Shown here piece by piece: positions 17,688 to 26,932 of a stretch of 64,000 bases of DNA. The stretch is from Paenibacillus sp. MMS18-CY102 (lineage in GTDB: Bacteria > Bacillota > Bacilli > Paenibacillales > Paenibacillaceae): assembly GCF_009789195.1 (NCBI RefSeq), contig NZ_WSTC01000023.1, forward strand, positions 35,473-99,472, in the 5' to 3' direction. The notes under the pieces were generated by a model. The model ran no database searches. It was not told the DNA's origin and worked only from the letters and a program-made list of their open reading frames with translations. Each line of letters opens with the position of its first letter. The stretch's first letter is position 1. A program made the position numbers and the translations under genes.

Positions 17688-19071
17688 TCCGATCATGGAA
17701 ATGCCCTATTACTACCCATGCAATTTGCCGCTTGTCCATGAGGTGTTAAAGCGGCAGGGCTCGAAGAGTACGCTTAGCCTGCTAGCTAATTCAAGGTTGT
17801 ATGGCTTGCCTGCTTGTTCGAGCTTAGGGCTGGTAAAGCAATATTTTAACAAGCTGGATTATGAGGATGCGGTATGGCTAGAGAAAGGGAAGCGGGAGAT
17901 TGCTAGCTTCGAAGAAGGCGTTACAGAGATTCGGGAACGCATAAGCGCAGGAGAGTTGTTCCTCGCGACAGGGACCAGTTACTATCTTCCGTATTGCGAG
18001 GATTATCTGAATCCGAACTATATCTCGAAACTCGTTGAACCCGATTCCCGCCGGTATCTGGTGGATCACTGGCTTGCCGTGTATGGCATGCAAGACGAAC
18101 AAATGTATATTTATGACCCGGTGCCTTCACGTTACGCGGGACCGTTATCGAGCCAAGCTTTCGGCGACTTCTGGAGAGGCAATAAGAGCATTCCTGAGCT
18201 GGCGACGGCTAAACGGAAGGAAGAACTTCATATCTATTGCACCGTGGATATCGAGGCGGAAGCAAAACTGTCTCCTTCTGCATTTAAGGATGCTTTGCAG
18301 CGCACACTCGCAACGTTGGCATATGAGTTTTTGGCAGGCCAGGAGATACAGAAGGATGGCCGTGTTTATTATTTCGGAAACGCGGTGACGCTGCAGCTCC
18401 TCAAACGTCTACATCTAGGTGCAGCCAATGGCGCAACGGACATTAGCGCGATTTCCACCTTCTTATTCGATATGCGATGGAGCCGTTATTTCTTCCGGGA
18501 CCTGCTTAGCGATATGGGAACGATACTTGGTTCTCCATACGATGCATATTCTGCCGAATTTAATGCGATCGTAGGCGAATGGGAGCAAGCGCATAAGATG
18601 ATGCAAGGCCGCTGGGCAGCAGAGAATGCCGCCGAACGAATTCGTATGGTGAGCAGCGTCGTCGAGCAGCTCGGGCTACGGGAGCATCGGTTGTATGAGG
18701 CGATGTGGGCGGAGCACCGAAACATCGGATTGTTCGGCAAAAAGCGTGCAGAGCAGGATGGAATTAGCTCTGCCCAACGTGAAAAGCTGGAGAAAATCGT
18801 ACTGGAAAGCTGTTTGGATTTGAACCGATACCATAATGGATCGATTCCTGTCGAGCTTGGGTTGCAGGCGCCACTCTATGGCCGCAACGGAAATTTGGAT
18901 TCCCTTGGGCTTGTATCGCTGCTCGCTGCAGTTGAACAGAGCATCCAGGAGGAGCTAGGCATTGGCCTTGCTTTGTCAGAGATTGCATCAGCAGGGTTGC
19001 CAGACAGCCCTTACCGGACCGTCGGCCGATTCATCGACTATCTTATTGATCGAATGCCGGAAGCGGGGTAA
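17668..19071 (+). CDS. BtrH_N-like domain protein with C-terminal acyl-carrier-like domain
   Basis: A 467-residue protein starting at ATG 17668 (AGGAGGAG just upstream). Residues ~10-330 resemble BtrH_N proteins, a papain-like fold that in butirosin synthesis moves an acyl group from a carrier protein to an amine. Candidate residues are Cys17 (YYPCNLPLVH) and the H/D of DHWLAVYGM...YIYDP. Residues ~380-467 look like an acyl carrier: helix 1, then GNLDSLGLVSLLAAVE with the serine that would bear phosphopantetheine, then DYLIDRM. This would put transferase and carrier on one chain. Fold assignment is from motifs only. Confidence 0.6.
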   Translation: MQIQHFDPIMEMPYYYPCNLPLVHEVLKRQGSKSTLSLLANSRLYGLPACSSLGLVKQYFNKLDYEDAVWLEKGKREIASFEEGVTEIRERISAGELFLATGTSYYLPYCEDYLNPNYISKLVEPDSRRYLVDHWLAVYGMQDEQMYIYDPVPSRYAGPLSSQAFGDFWRGNKSIPELATAKRKEELHIYCTVDIEAEAKLSPSAFKDALQRTLATLAYEFLAGQEIQKDGRVYYFGNAVTLQLLKRLHLGAANGATDISAISTFLFDMRWSRYFFRDLLSDMGTILGSPYDAYSAEFNAIVGEWEQAHKMMQGRWAAENAAERIRMVSSVVEQLGLREHRLYEAMWAEHRNIGLFGKKRAEQDGISSAQREKLEKIVLESCLDLNRYHNGSIPVELGLQAPLYGRNGNLDSLGLVSLLAAVEQSIQEELGIGLALSEIASAGLPDSPYRTVGRFIDYLIDRMPEAG

Positions 19072-19082
19072 GGAGGAGGAAC

Positions 19083-20447
19083 ATGCACCAGCAACCTAAT
19101 CAATTCGACCTGCTCGAGCGGTTTCGCCAGTACGAGCCAAGAACAGCTTTCGTTTGGAAGGATGTTGCGTTCACGTACGGATGGCTGCTCCAGCGCATCG
19201 ATCAAATGAAAAACGAAATGGCTGAAGCGGGGATTGAACGAGCCATTGTTTCGCTAGAGGAAGATTATTCTCCCTATGCAATTGCGGCGTTGTTTGCCCT
19301 GCTGGAGCTGAACTGTATCGTTATCCCGCTTGACCGAAAGCTTGTCGAAGCTAAGAAAGAAGAATATATTAGCATCGCTGAAGCGCATGCAAGAATTCAG
19401 GATGTGGAAGAACATGCCCATATGCGAGTGCTCCGGCACGAAGGCGTGCAGCATCCGTTGCTGCTAGCGATGCTAGAAGAAGGGGCAGCTGGGCTTATCA
19501 TCTTCTCATCAGGCTCCACTGGCAAGAGCAAGGCGGCTGTTCATCGTGCAGACCGGCTGCTGCGTAAGTATACGAATGCAGGACGGGCATTGCGAACGAT
19601 ACCGTTTATGATGTTCGATCATATCGGAGGTCTCAATACGCTTCTTCAGACGTTATCAAGTGGAGGCACCCTGTATATGCTGCCGGACCGGTCTCCAGCT
19701 GAGGTCTGCCGGACAATTGAGCATTATCGTGTGCAAGCTTTGCCTGTATCGCCGACCTTTCTTAATTTGCTGCTAATCAGCGGTGCCCATCATGAGTACG
19801 ATTTGTCCAGCCTTGAGGTTGTCTCCTATGGTTCGGAAGTGATGCCGACGAGTACGCTTGCCGCATGGAACGAGCAATTCCCGGATGTACGGATGGTACA
19901 AGCTTACGGCATGTCAGAGCTGGGCATTCTCCCAACCAAATCGAAAGGTTCGGATTCGTTGCTATTCTCACTACGGGGAGAAGAGGCACGTTACCGAATT
20001 GTAGACGGCATGCTTGAAGTATTGGCCGATACCGCGATGGCTGGATATTTGAATGCGCCAGATCCATTCACAGAAGATGGCTGGCTGCGGACGGGCGACG
20101 AGGCGGTCGTTGAGGACGGCTGCATCCGGATTCTTGGCCGCCGCTCGGAGCTGATCAATGTTGGCGGCGAGAAGGTGTACCCGGCGGAGGTGGAAGATGT
20201 GCTTCACATGCTGGACGAGATCGAAGAGGTCGTCGTTAGCGGGGAACCTAGTGGCGTAACTGGTCAGCTCGTGAAGGCAACGGTTAAGCTTCGAGACTGC
20301 GATCTTACGTTGGGCGAGCTTCGCCGCCGCATTTGGGCTTTCTGCCATGATAAGCTTCCTTCTTATAAAATACCGCAAAAAATCGTCATTACCGAAGAGT
20401 CGCTGATGGGTGACCGTATGAAGAAAATACGAATTCCGCAATCATAA
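19083..20447 (+). CDS. ANL-superfamily adenylating enzyme (acyl/aryl-AMP ligase)
   Basis: A 454-residue AMP-binding protein. P-loop-like motif LIIFSSGSTGKSKAAVHR (~residues 137-154), QAYGMSELG (~278), WLRTGDEAV (~337) and the hinge GRRSELINVGGEKVYPAEVE (~352) with the C-terminal lysine region YKIPQKI. It should activate a carboxylic acid as an acyl adenylate. Shorter than typical acyl-CoA ligases, and it sits 12 bases after the gene with the carrier-like domain, so loading that domain is the natural inference. AAGGAGGA stands just before the ATG. Substrate unknown. Confidence 0.9.
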   Translation: MHQQPNQFDLLERFRQYEPRTAFVWKDVAFTYGWLLQRIDQMKNEMAEAGIERAIVSLEEDYSPYAIAALFALLELNCIVIPLDRKLVEAKKEEYISIAEAHARIQDVEEHAHMRVLRHEGVQHPLLLAMLEEGAAGLIIFSSGSTGKSKAAVHRADRLLRKYTNAGRALRTIPFMMFDHIGGLNTLLQTLSSGGTLYMLPDRSPAEVCRTIEHYRVQALPVSPTFLNLLLISGAHHEYDLSSLEVVSYGSEVMPTSTLAAWNEQFPDVRMVQAYGMSELGILPTKSKGSDSLLFSLRGEEARYRIVDGMLEVLADTAMAGYLNAPDPFTEDGWLRTGDEAVVEDGCIRILGRRSELINVGGEKVYPAEVEDVLHMLDEIEEVVVSGEPSGVTGQLVKATVKLRDCDLTLGELRRRIWAFCHDKLPSYKIPQKIVITEESLMGDRMKKIRIPQS

Positions 20448-20492
20448 ATGTAATTCGGCGTTATCAAATCTAATTATAAGGTGGTTAATAAG

Positions 20493-21251
20493 ATGCAAAC
20501 GACAGTGGGACGTTTTTCGCAAGAATTGGAACAATTACACCGTGATGGTTATGTAGTATTCCGCAATGTATTGGATAAGAAGCAAGTGGCGGATGTGAAA
20601 GCAGGGATTCAGCATGCGTTTGAAGGAAAAGGCGATAACGTGATGCTGCAAGGGCCGATGTTCGAGAAAGGCGAGATTTTTGAATATTTGGTAGACCAGC
20701 CTACGGTCATCGATTTTATCGAGGAAATCCTCGGTACAGATTGCCAGCTAAGCAGCATGAACGGCATGCGGACAGTGAAGAACACAGGCGTTAGCATGTG
20801 GCATGTAGACGAAGCTTTGTTCTTCCCATTGCCTGATGGCGTTGAAATTGACCCGAGCATTCAGATGCCGGTGTACCTCGTGAATGCCCTCTATTACCTT
20901 GACGATATCACCGAAGAGCTTGGGCCAACACAAGTCGTTCCTGGTTCACACCGTGCGGGCAAGCACTTGCAATTTACAGAAGAGATTGAGCCTTATAAAG
21001 GGCAGGAACCGGTCTCCGTGCTCGCAAAAGCGGGGGATTGCCTGATCTTCAACAGCCAAATATGGCATCGCGGCGCGCCTAACCAAAGCGACAATCCGCG
21101 TTACGTTCAGCAGATCATCTACCGCAAGAAATTCATCGTGCCCCATATGTCCCATGACAACAATGCCGTTTACCAAGTGCCTGAGCATATCGCACAGCGG
21201 GCGAATGCACGCCGTCGCCGGCTGATGGGTTATAACGAGCAAATTTTCTAA
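20493..21251 (+). CDS. PhyH-type Fe(II)/2-oxoglutarate dioxygenase
   Basis: A 252-residue phytanoyl-CoA dioxygenase-family protein. The iron-binding HxD is in MWHVDEAL (~residue 98), the distal His in QIWHRGAPNQSDNPRY (~residue 195) and the Arg that binds 2-oxoglutarate follows in the same stretch. VVPGSHRAGKH is also typical. Start ATG 20493 has TAAGGTGG 8 bases upstream; GTG 20481 is inside that site. Members hydroxylate free or carrier-bound amino and fatty acids. It is the last gene of the operon that begins at 16287. Confidence 0.88.
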   Translation: MQTTVGRFSQELEQLHRDGYVVFRNVLDKKQVADVKAGIQHAFEGKGDNVMLQGPMFEKGEIFEYLVDQPTVIDFIEEILGTDCQLSSMNGMRTVKNTGVSMWHVDEALFFPLPDGVEIDPSIQMPVYLVNALYYLDDITEELGPTQVVPGSHRAGKHLQFTEEIEPYKGQEPVSVLAKAGDCLIFNSQIWHRGAPNQSDNPRYVQQIIYRKKFIVPHMSHDNNAVYQVPEHIAQRANARRRRLMGYNEQIF

Positions 21252-21300
21252 AATGGATTAAAATCTGCCTAAGCGGCTGGAAAGTGCGCCGATGGGCGGA

Positions 21301-21386
21301 TAGGGTAGAAAAACCTACCCTATGAAGCGCGCAAATGATCGAATAAAAAAGCAGCAGCAGGTCCAAAGTGACCGGCTGCTTTTTTC
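21301..21386 (+). terminator. two hairpins ending the biosynthetic operon
   Basis: TAGGGTAG-AAAAA-CCTACCCTA (21301-21322) is followed by a second hairpin, AAAAAAGCAGC with GCTGCTTTTTT (21345-21385), with a clear T tract. Confidence 0.75.
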
Positions 21387-21418
21387 GTGTTGGGGAGCAA
21401 TAACCTTAAGAAAACCTA

Positions 21419-21449
21419 TTGACTTGGAGTTAACTCCAAGTGCGATAAT
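21419..21449 (+). promoter_or_regulatory. MerR-type promoter with operator in a 19-bp spacer
   Basis: TTGACT (21419-21424) and GATAAT (21444-21449) are 19 bases apart, and the perfect palindrome CTTGGAGTTAACTCCAAG (21423-21440) fills the spacer. An overlong spacer carrying the operator is the hallmark of promoters activated by MerR-family proteins through DNA untwisting. The MerR gene at 23632 is the obvious regulator. Confidence 0.85.
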
Positions 21450-21519
21450 ACGTAAGGTGATCGTCGCAGCCGTTTATTGCACACGAGGATACCTATGAAC
21501 TGGAGAGAAGGTACACGAA

Positions 21520-22500
21520 ATGGAATACGTGAAACTAGGCAATACCGGCATGGATGTTTCCCGTCTATGTCTCGGCTGTATGAGCTTTGGCGATGCAACG
21601 CGATGGACGCATCCGTGGGTACTGGATGAAGCGAATAGCCGCCCGATTATTAGAAAAGCGTTGGACCTGGGCATCAATTTCTTTGATACCGCTAATATTT
21701 ATTCGACCGGTGCGAGCGAAGAAATTATTGGCCGGGCGTTAAAGGATTATGCCGAACGTGATGAAATCGTTATTGCAACGAAGGTTCATTTTCGAATGCA
21801 TGAAGGCCCGAACGGCGCAGGGCTTTCCCGTAAGGCTATCATGAGTGAGATCGATAAGAGCCTTAAGCGTCTATGCACCGATTATGTTGATTTATATCAG
21901 ATCCACCGCTGGGATTACAGCACGCCCATCGAAGAAACGATGGAAGCATTGCATGATGTGGTAAAAGCAGGGAAAGCAAGATACATCGGTGCATCGGCTA
22001 TGTACGCTTGGCAATTTCTTAAGGCACTCAATGTTGCAGAAAAATACGGATGGACCCGGTTTGTATCGATGCAGAATCACCTTAACCTCATGTACCGTGA
22101 GGAGGAACGGGAGATGATGCCGCTTTGCAAAGAGGAGAAAATCGGTGTGATCCCATACAGCCCACTCGCTTCGGGCCGATTGGTGCGTGATTGGTCGGAA
22201 ACAACGTTCCGTTCGGAAACCGACCAAGCCCAAAAAATGAAATACGACGCAACTGCAGATGTTGACCGGATTATCGCGGACCGGGTTACTGCTATTGCAG
22301 AACGGCGCGGTGTGCCGCGTGTTCAAATTGCGCTTGCCTGGCTGCTGCAGAAGGAAGCAATGACGTCTCCTATTATTGGGGCAACGAAAGTGTCCCAGCT
22401 CGAAGAGGCGGTTGATGCGCTTTCGATCGAGTTAACGCCTGAAGAAATTATCTATCTCGAAGAACGGTATGTTCCCCATCCAGTGGTTGGCGCGCTGTAA
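21520..22500 (+). CDS. aldo/keto reductase
   Basis: A 326-residue NAD(P)H-dependent aldo/keto reductase (TIM barrel). Catalytic tetrad residues are visible: D in [12 protein letters not shown] with Tyr, Lys in VIATKVHF, and His in YQIHRWD. The sequence begins [25 protein letters not shown], typical of the YajO-like branch that reduces aldehydes. It heads a three-gene unit with an alcohol dehydrogenase and a MerR regulator behind a MerR-type promoter, so the unit probably detoxifies a reactive aldehyde or electrophile. Confidence 0.93.
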   Translation: MEYVKLGNTGMDVSRLCLGCMSFGDATRWTHPWVLDEANSRPIIRKALDLGINFFDTANIYSTGASEEIIGRALKDYAERDEIVIATKVHFRMHEGPNGAGLSRKAIMSEIDKSLKRLCTDYVDLYQIHRWDYSTPIEETMEALHDVVKAGKARYIGASAMYAWQFLKALNVAEKYGWTRFVSMQNHLNLMYREEEREMMPLCKEEKIGVIPYSPLASGRLVRDWSETTFRSETDQAQKMKYDATADVDRIIADRVTAIAERRGVPRVQIALAWLLQKEAMTSPIIGATKVSQLEEAVDALSIELTPEEIIYLEERYVPHPVVGAL

Positions 22501-22546
22501 GCAGCCATCCATAACCAATATTAAAATCAAAGGAGTAATGAAACGA

Positions 22547-23587
22547 ATGTGTAAAACGCATGTTTTAAGTGTCCCAAGCGCAAAAGCGCCTTTCGAAAAG
22601 ACGGCAATCGAACGTAGGGAATTACGTCCAAACGACATCTTAGTCGATATTAAGTTTAGCGGAATTTGCCATTCCGATATTCACAGCGCATGGGATGAAT
22701 GGGGCGGCGGCATGTTCCCGATGGTTCCGGGCCATGAGATTGCTGGCGTTGTCGAAGCAGTAGGAGCGGCGGTTTCGAAGTTTGCCGTTGGCGACCGCGT
22801 TGGCGTCGGTTGTTTTGTAGATTCCTGCGGAGAATGCGAATATTGTCTGCAAGGTGAAGAACAGTATTGTACAAAAGGCTTCGTCGGAACCTATAATTCG
22901 TTAGACTATGATGGCAATCCGACCTATGGCGGATACAGCCAGAAAATCGTCGTAACTGAGCGCTTCGTTGTCCGCATTCCAGACAGCTTGCAATTAGAAG
23001 TGGCAAGCCCTTTGTTGTGTGCGGGAATTACGACGTACTCTCCGTTGAAGCATTGGAAAGCCGGTCCGGGCAAAAAGGTTGCCGTAGTCGGGTTGGGCGG
23101 GCTTGGCCATCTGGCTGTGCAATACGCGCATACCCTGGGAGCAGAGGTAACAGTGTTGAGCCAGTCGATGAATAAAAAAGAAGAAGCGCATGAATTAGGC
23201 GCAGATTTCTATTATGCAACGAACGATTCGGCAACGTTTAAAGCGCTGGCTAATCGTTTCGATCTGATTTTAAATACAGTAGCGGCTAATCTTGATGTTG
23301 ATGCCTACTTATCTTTGCTCCGCGTAGATGGTACGCTTGTGAATGTCGGTGCGCCTGCCGAAGCTGACAAGTACAACGTTTTTTCTCTTATTATGCAGCG
23401 CCGAAGCATTGCCGGTTCACTCGTCGGCGGCATTCGGGAAACGCAAGAAATGCTCAATTTCTCAGCGGAACATGGCATTGCTCCGAAAATTGAGCTCATT
23501 CGTGCGGATCAAGTCGATGAGGCTTACGAGCGCATTCTTAAGAGTGATGTGCGCTATCGCTTCGTCATTGATATCTCTACTTTGTAA
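22547..23587 (+). CDS. zinc-dependent alcohol dehydrogenase (YahK/CAD-like)
   Basis: A 346-residue medium-chain dehydrogenase. Catalytic zinc motif [24 protein letters not shown], a four-cysteine structural zinc site ([17 protein letters not shown]) and the nucleotide loop [13 protein letters not shown] place it with NADPH-dependent cinnamyl-alcohol-type dehydrogenases such as YahK. ATG 22547 is 11 bases after AAAGGAG; ATG 22538 would be only 2 bases away. It lies 46 bases after the aldo/keto reductase gene. Confidence 0.93.
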   Translation: MCKTHVLSVPSAKAPFEKTAIERRELRPNDILVDIKFSGICHSDIHSAWDEWGGGMFPMVPGHEIAGVVEAVGAAVSKFAVGDRVGVGCFVDSCGECEYCLQGEEQYCTKGFVGTYNSLDYDGNPTYGGYSQKIVVTERFVVRIPDSLQLEVASPLLCAGITTYSPLKHWKAGPGKKVAVVGLGGLGHLAVQYAHTLGAEVTVLSQSMNKKEEAHELGADFYYATNDSATFKALANRFDLILNTVAANLDVDAYLSLLRVDGTLVNVGAPAEADKYNVFSLIMQRRSIAGSLVGGIRETQEMLNFSAEHGIAPKIELIRADQVDEAYERILKSDVRYRFVIDISTL

Positions 23588-23631
23588 TTTCTCGCCAACG
23601 CGATTTCGTACGATTTAGGAGATGAAGTTCC

Positions 23632-24018
23632 ATGCGAATGGCTGAAGTAAGCGCCAAATTTGACCTGTCACAAGATACACTTCGCTATTATGAACGAATC
23701 GGGCTCATTCCACCTGTTAACCGAAATAATAACGGCATCAGGGAATATACAGAAGAAGATTTAAGATGGGTTGAATTTATTAAATGCATGCGCAACGCCG
23801 GTCTTCCGATCGAAGCTTTAATTGAGTATGTGAAATTGTTCCAACAAGGCGAGGAGACCGAAGAGGCTAGAAAAGAGCTCTTAATAGAACAGCGTGAGCA
23901 GCTTTCCGCAAGAATTGAAGAGATGGGGAAGACGCTGGAGCGTCTTGATCGGAAAGTTGAGAGGTACGAAGAGACCGTTCGGATCAAGGAACAATCCTTA
24001 CAGCGCCTGAATGATTGA
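23632..24018 (+). CDS. MerR-family regulator (AdhR-like)
   Basis: A 128-residue MerR protein: winged helix MRMAEVSAKFDLSQDTLRYYERIGLIPP, wing with GIREYTEEDLRWVEFIKCMRNAG, then a long dimerising coiled coil (residues ~75-125). There is a single cysteine (Cys53, in FIKCMRN), at the position used for aldehyde sensing in AdhR of Bacillus subtilis. It most likely activates the CTTGGAG-type promoter at 21419 and so its own operon. Confidence 0.88.
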   Translation: MRMAEVSAKFDLSQDTLRYYERIGLIPPVNRNNNGIREYTEEDLRWVEFIKCMRNAGLPIEALIEYVKLFQQGEETEEARKELLIEQREQLSARIEEMGKTLERLDRKVERYEETVRIKEQSLQRLND

Positions 24019-24025
24019 TAAACGT

Positions 24026-24107
24026 TAACGGACCGAGCGGCCCTTATTTGATCAGAATGAGCCAGATTTGTTTTCTAAAATGGCGAAATAAAGGCTGTGG
24101 AGTCCGT
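24026..24107 (+). repeat. palindromic intergenic repeat pair
   Basis: TAACGGACCGAGCGGCCCTTATTT faces its inverted relative ending GGAGTCCGT at 24107, about 34 bases apart. It is the same family as the cluster at 12038-12221 and probably acts as a large hairpin after merR. Confidence 0.7.
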
Positions 24108-24134
24108 CCCTCGTATTTAAAGGTTTATCTCACA

Positions 24135-24453
24135 AATGCTCTGCCATTCACAGGATTTCAACAACTTAGATGGCAGATACGGTGCAGGGTTGTAGGGGGG
24201 AGACTAGTCGATGGCACCCTTCGGGCATGCAGGAACAAAAGTTACGCGTTTACGCACTTTTCTTGACGTTCTGCTGCACAACTCCACTTGTCCCTTGGAG
24301 GTTCACCCTCCCATGTCTCGACGGGTCATTGCCCTTACATTCCTTCGTTGTACCTGGCCAAGGCGTGGAGGCCGATAGCGTTTAGTTGACGGGTCATATG
24401 CCCTGGCGGACCACCATACTCGGTTTCTCTGTGCGTTCTTTGTCATTGAGTCC
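24135..24453. other. structured non-coding segment, left part of an interrupted element
   Basis: I see no convincing gene here. Several short hairpins occur on the minus strand (for example GGAGG-GTGA-ACCTCC). The left boundary AATGCTCTGCCATTCACAGG (24135-24154) has an inverted partner at 28626-28647, beyond the IS66 insertion. It may be a MITE-like remnant of about 340 bases, or part of a degraded structured RNA such as a group II intron. This is unresolved. Confidence 0.3.
24446..24453 (+). repeat. left copy of 8-bp target duplication
   Basis: TTGAGTCC directly abuts the IS66-type left end at 24454. The identical 8 bases follow the outer right end at 28621. Eight bases is the duplication length of the IS66 family. 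Confidence 0.8.
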
Positions 24454-24534
24454 GTAAGCGTCAAACCTACCCCACCTTTAAAGTCCCATCCCCACATGAG
24501 AAAATGAGGGCACCCCAATATAGGAGGCTGCCTC

Positions 24535-24867
24535 ATGACTACCAAAGAACAACGTCTTCACGAATGGATTGCGCGCATCGCGGATTATATGAACAGTGGC
24601 CTTACGATGTCGGCATGGTGTACAGCCAATCACTTCACCAAAGAAAAACTGAGATATTGGCTCCGTAAAACGAAAGCAGCTTCTTCCACAGCCGCACTAA
24701 CTCCGCCTACTCACTGGGTACCGCTTGCGGTTGCTGATCAAACCGAATCTCCCAACTCAGCACCTTCACTTGTTGTTTGCGTCGGACAAGCCAGCATTGA
24801 GCTTCGAATAGGCTTCGACGCTCAACTCCTTCGTGAAATCGTGCAGGCATTGGAAGCGCTATGCTAA
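24535..24867 (+). CDS. tnpA: IS66 accessory protein TnpA
   Basis: A 110-residue protein with a helix-turn-helix (MSAWCTANHFTKEKLRYWLRK) as in IS66 TnpA, needed with TnpB for transposition. The reading frame is intact. It overlaps tnpB by 7 bases, as usual in the family. Confidence 0.88.
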   Translation: MTTKEQRLHEWIARIADYMNSGLTMSAWCTANHFTKEKLRYWLRKTKAASSTAALTPPTHWVPLAVADQTESPNSAPSLVVCVGQASIELRIGFDAQLLREIVQALEALC

Positions 24868-25157
24868 CGCTATCTAACACTCAGCGTGTTTATCTCGCTT
24901 GTGGATCGACGAATTTGCGCAAGTCTATCGATGGGTTGGCCGCAATCGTTCAAGAAGGCTTTGGACTTGACCCATTCTCCACCTGCTTATTCGTGTTCTG
25001 TAACCGCGAGCGCAACAAACTCAAAATTTTGTACTGGGAGCACAACGGCTTCTGGCTGTTCTATCGTCGCCTTGAACGCGGGACGTTCCAGTGGCCAATC
25101 GGCAGCAGTGATCCGGTGGCAGTCTCTAACCGCGAGCTTCGCTGGCTGCTAGACTGA
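24861..25157 (+). CDS. tnpB: IS66 Orf2 family protein TnpB
   Basis: A 98-residue protein with the family signature VYLACGSTNLRKSIDGLA and FCNRERNKLKILYWEHNGFWLFYRRLE. Typical family length is ~115; the C-terminus ends early (RELRWLLD), so a few residues may have been lost. It has no enzymatic role of its own known to me and supports TnpC. Confidence 0.88.
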   Translation: MLTLSNTQRVYLACGSTNLRKSIDGLAAIVQEGFGLDPFSTCLFVFCNRERNKLKILYWEHNGFWLFYRRLERGTFQWPIGSSDPVAVSNRELRWLLD

Positions 25158-25282
25158 CTTGCGCTAAGCCAACGGCAAGCTCACTCTCAAGTCACGGCTA
25201 GCACGGTGATCTAACGCAATCATTTGCCATTTCGCCATACCTAACGGCAGGAATAGGAGGCTTTTCAGCGAAAATCTAAGGT

Positions 25283-26696
25283 ATGGATACTTAATCGAAT
25301 TCCCCACTTACAATAAAAGATCTGGAACAGAAAACAGCCAAGCTGGAACAACAAAATGCGGAGTTAACGGCCAAACTTAACTGGTACCAAGAGCAGTTCC
25401 GGCTTGCACAGCTGAAGCGTTTTGGCACCTCAAGTGAGAAGACGCATCCGGACCAGCTCGCGCTGAATCTGTTCAACAAAGCCGAGGTGCTGGCGACGCC
25501 TGCCTCACAGGAACCGGATGTCGAAACGGTCACTTACAACCGCAAGAAATCTGCCGGTACCCGCGAGGCTAAGCTCGAGCATTTTCCAGTTGAGACCATT
25601 ACCTATGAACTCCCGGAAGATGAGCAAGTTTGCGCGTGCTGCGGGGGCGCACTTCATGGAATGAGCACCGAGACGCGAAACGAAATCACGGTGATTCCTG
25701 CTGAAGTGAAGGTGACGAGGCATGTACGTCAGGTTTATGCGTGCCGTCACTGTGAGCGAGAGGAAATTCGTACGCCAATCATAACGGCATCACGGTGCAG
25801 ACCAGTGGCTTTCACTGCTTACAGAACGTATGCGGGAGCATCTACTTGTCCAGGACATCGCGCATGCTGATGAAACGACGCTGCAGGTACTGCACGAGCC
25901 GGGCAAGTCCGCAGAAGCGAAATCGTATTTGTGGCTGTATCGAACCGGCCGCATGAGTTCGCCGACCGTCTTGTACAAGTATCAGCCAACGCGTGGCGGT
26001 GAGCATCCCCGAAACGTTCTGACGGGATTCAGCGGTTATCTGCACGTGGACGGTTATTCCGGGTACCACAAGGTGAAGAGCGTAACGCTAATTGGTTGCT
26101 TTGCGCATGCGAGGCGGAAGTTCGACGAGGCGATGAAGGCACTGCCTGCCTCACAGGACAAAACCTAAACAGCTGCCGAGCAGGGCCTTCAGTTTTGCAA
26201 TCAGCTTTTTGCGATTGAGCGAGAGCTAAAGAACGCTACACCGGAAGAACGTTATAATGTCCGAATGGCGCGCAGCCGCCCTGTTCTGGATTCTTATTTG
26301 GTATGGCTACGTCAGCAGCGATCTCGTACATTGCCCAAAAGTTTACTTGGACAAGCAATTACCTACAGCTTGAATCAATGGGACAAGCTGATCGCCTTCT
26401 TACAAGACGGACGACTGGAGATCGACAACAATCGCAGCGAACGGGCGATCAAGCCGTTTGACATCGGGCGAAAGAACTGGCTGTTCGCCAACACACCTCG
26501 CGGAGCGAAGGCCAGCGCAATCATTTACAGCGTGATCGAAACGGCAAAGGAGAACGGACTAAACCCGTTTAAGTACTTGATGCACCTGTTGGAGCAACTC
26601 CCGCAGCTTCCCGATCCGAAAGATCTAGAAGCACTGGACAATCTGCTTCCATGGTCGTCAACGATTCCATTGACCTGCCGAGTATTCAAATCTTAA
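25283..26696 (+). pseudogene. tnpC: IS66 transposase tnpC, inactivated
   Basis: The gene starts at ATG 25283 but the fourth codon is TAA (25292-25294), where relatives would have CAA. The frame then reads on (LEQKTAKLEQQNAELTAKL, zinc-finger CACCGGAL). Around 25790-25810 a deletion removes about 60-100 codons and shifts the frame; WLSLLTERMREHLLVQDIAHADETT resumes in the next frame. A second stop, TAA at 26166-26168, precedes the last part (LEIDNNRSERAIKPFDIGRKNW, with the catalytic glutamate region). At least three lesions make it non-functional. Confidence 0.85.
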
Positions 26697-26756
26697 TAGC
26701 AGCTTATCTGAGCCCTCATATTCGTTACAAGGGTGGGGGGCTATTTGACGCTTACG

Positions 26757-26885
26757 AATTCGCTAGATATATTAATTGCAGATGATAATAAAACGATGCA
26801 TGGTGTAACTCCTGTGCAAGTAGATAAAAATGGCGAGCAAGGGTATCGCGATGTTCTTGTTGTTGCATTTACAAAAGAGCAATGA
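26757..26885 (+). pseudogene. 3' fragment of an unidentified gene in the cargo
   Basis: An open frame of 42 codons (NSLDILIADDNKTMHGVTPV...VVAFTKEQ) begins directly at the IS66 inner right end and stops at TGA 26883-26885. It has normal protein composition but no start, so it looks like a C-terminus cut by the IS66 insertion. Family not recognised. Confidence 0.45.
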
Positions 26886-26932
26886 CCTATAAGTGTAAAG
26901 GGTAATGTGCTAGTTTGAGGGGAGAAAAACAA

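Larger units (their letters stand above)
24454..26755 (+). mobile_element. IS66-family insertion sequence with decayed tnpC
   Basis: Ends are GTAAGCGTCAAA at 24454 and its inverse TTTGACGCTTAC ending at 26755, each followed inward by a CCCC-rich stretch. Inside are tnpA, tnpB and tnpC in the canonical order. There is no duplication around this inner right end: the left flank is TTGAGTCC and the right flank GAATTCGC. The duplication instead joins 24454 to the outer end at 28621, so this element moved together with the cargo. Confidence 0.85.
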
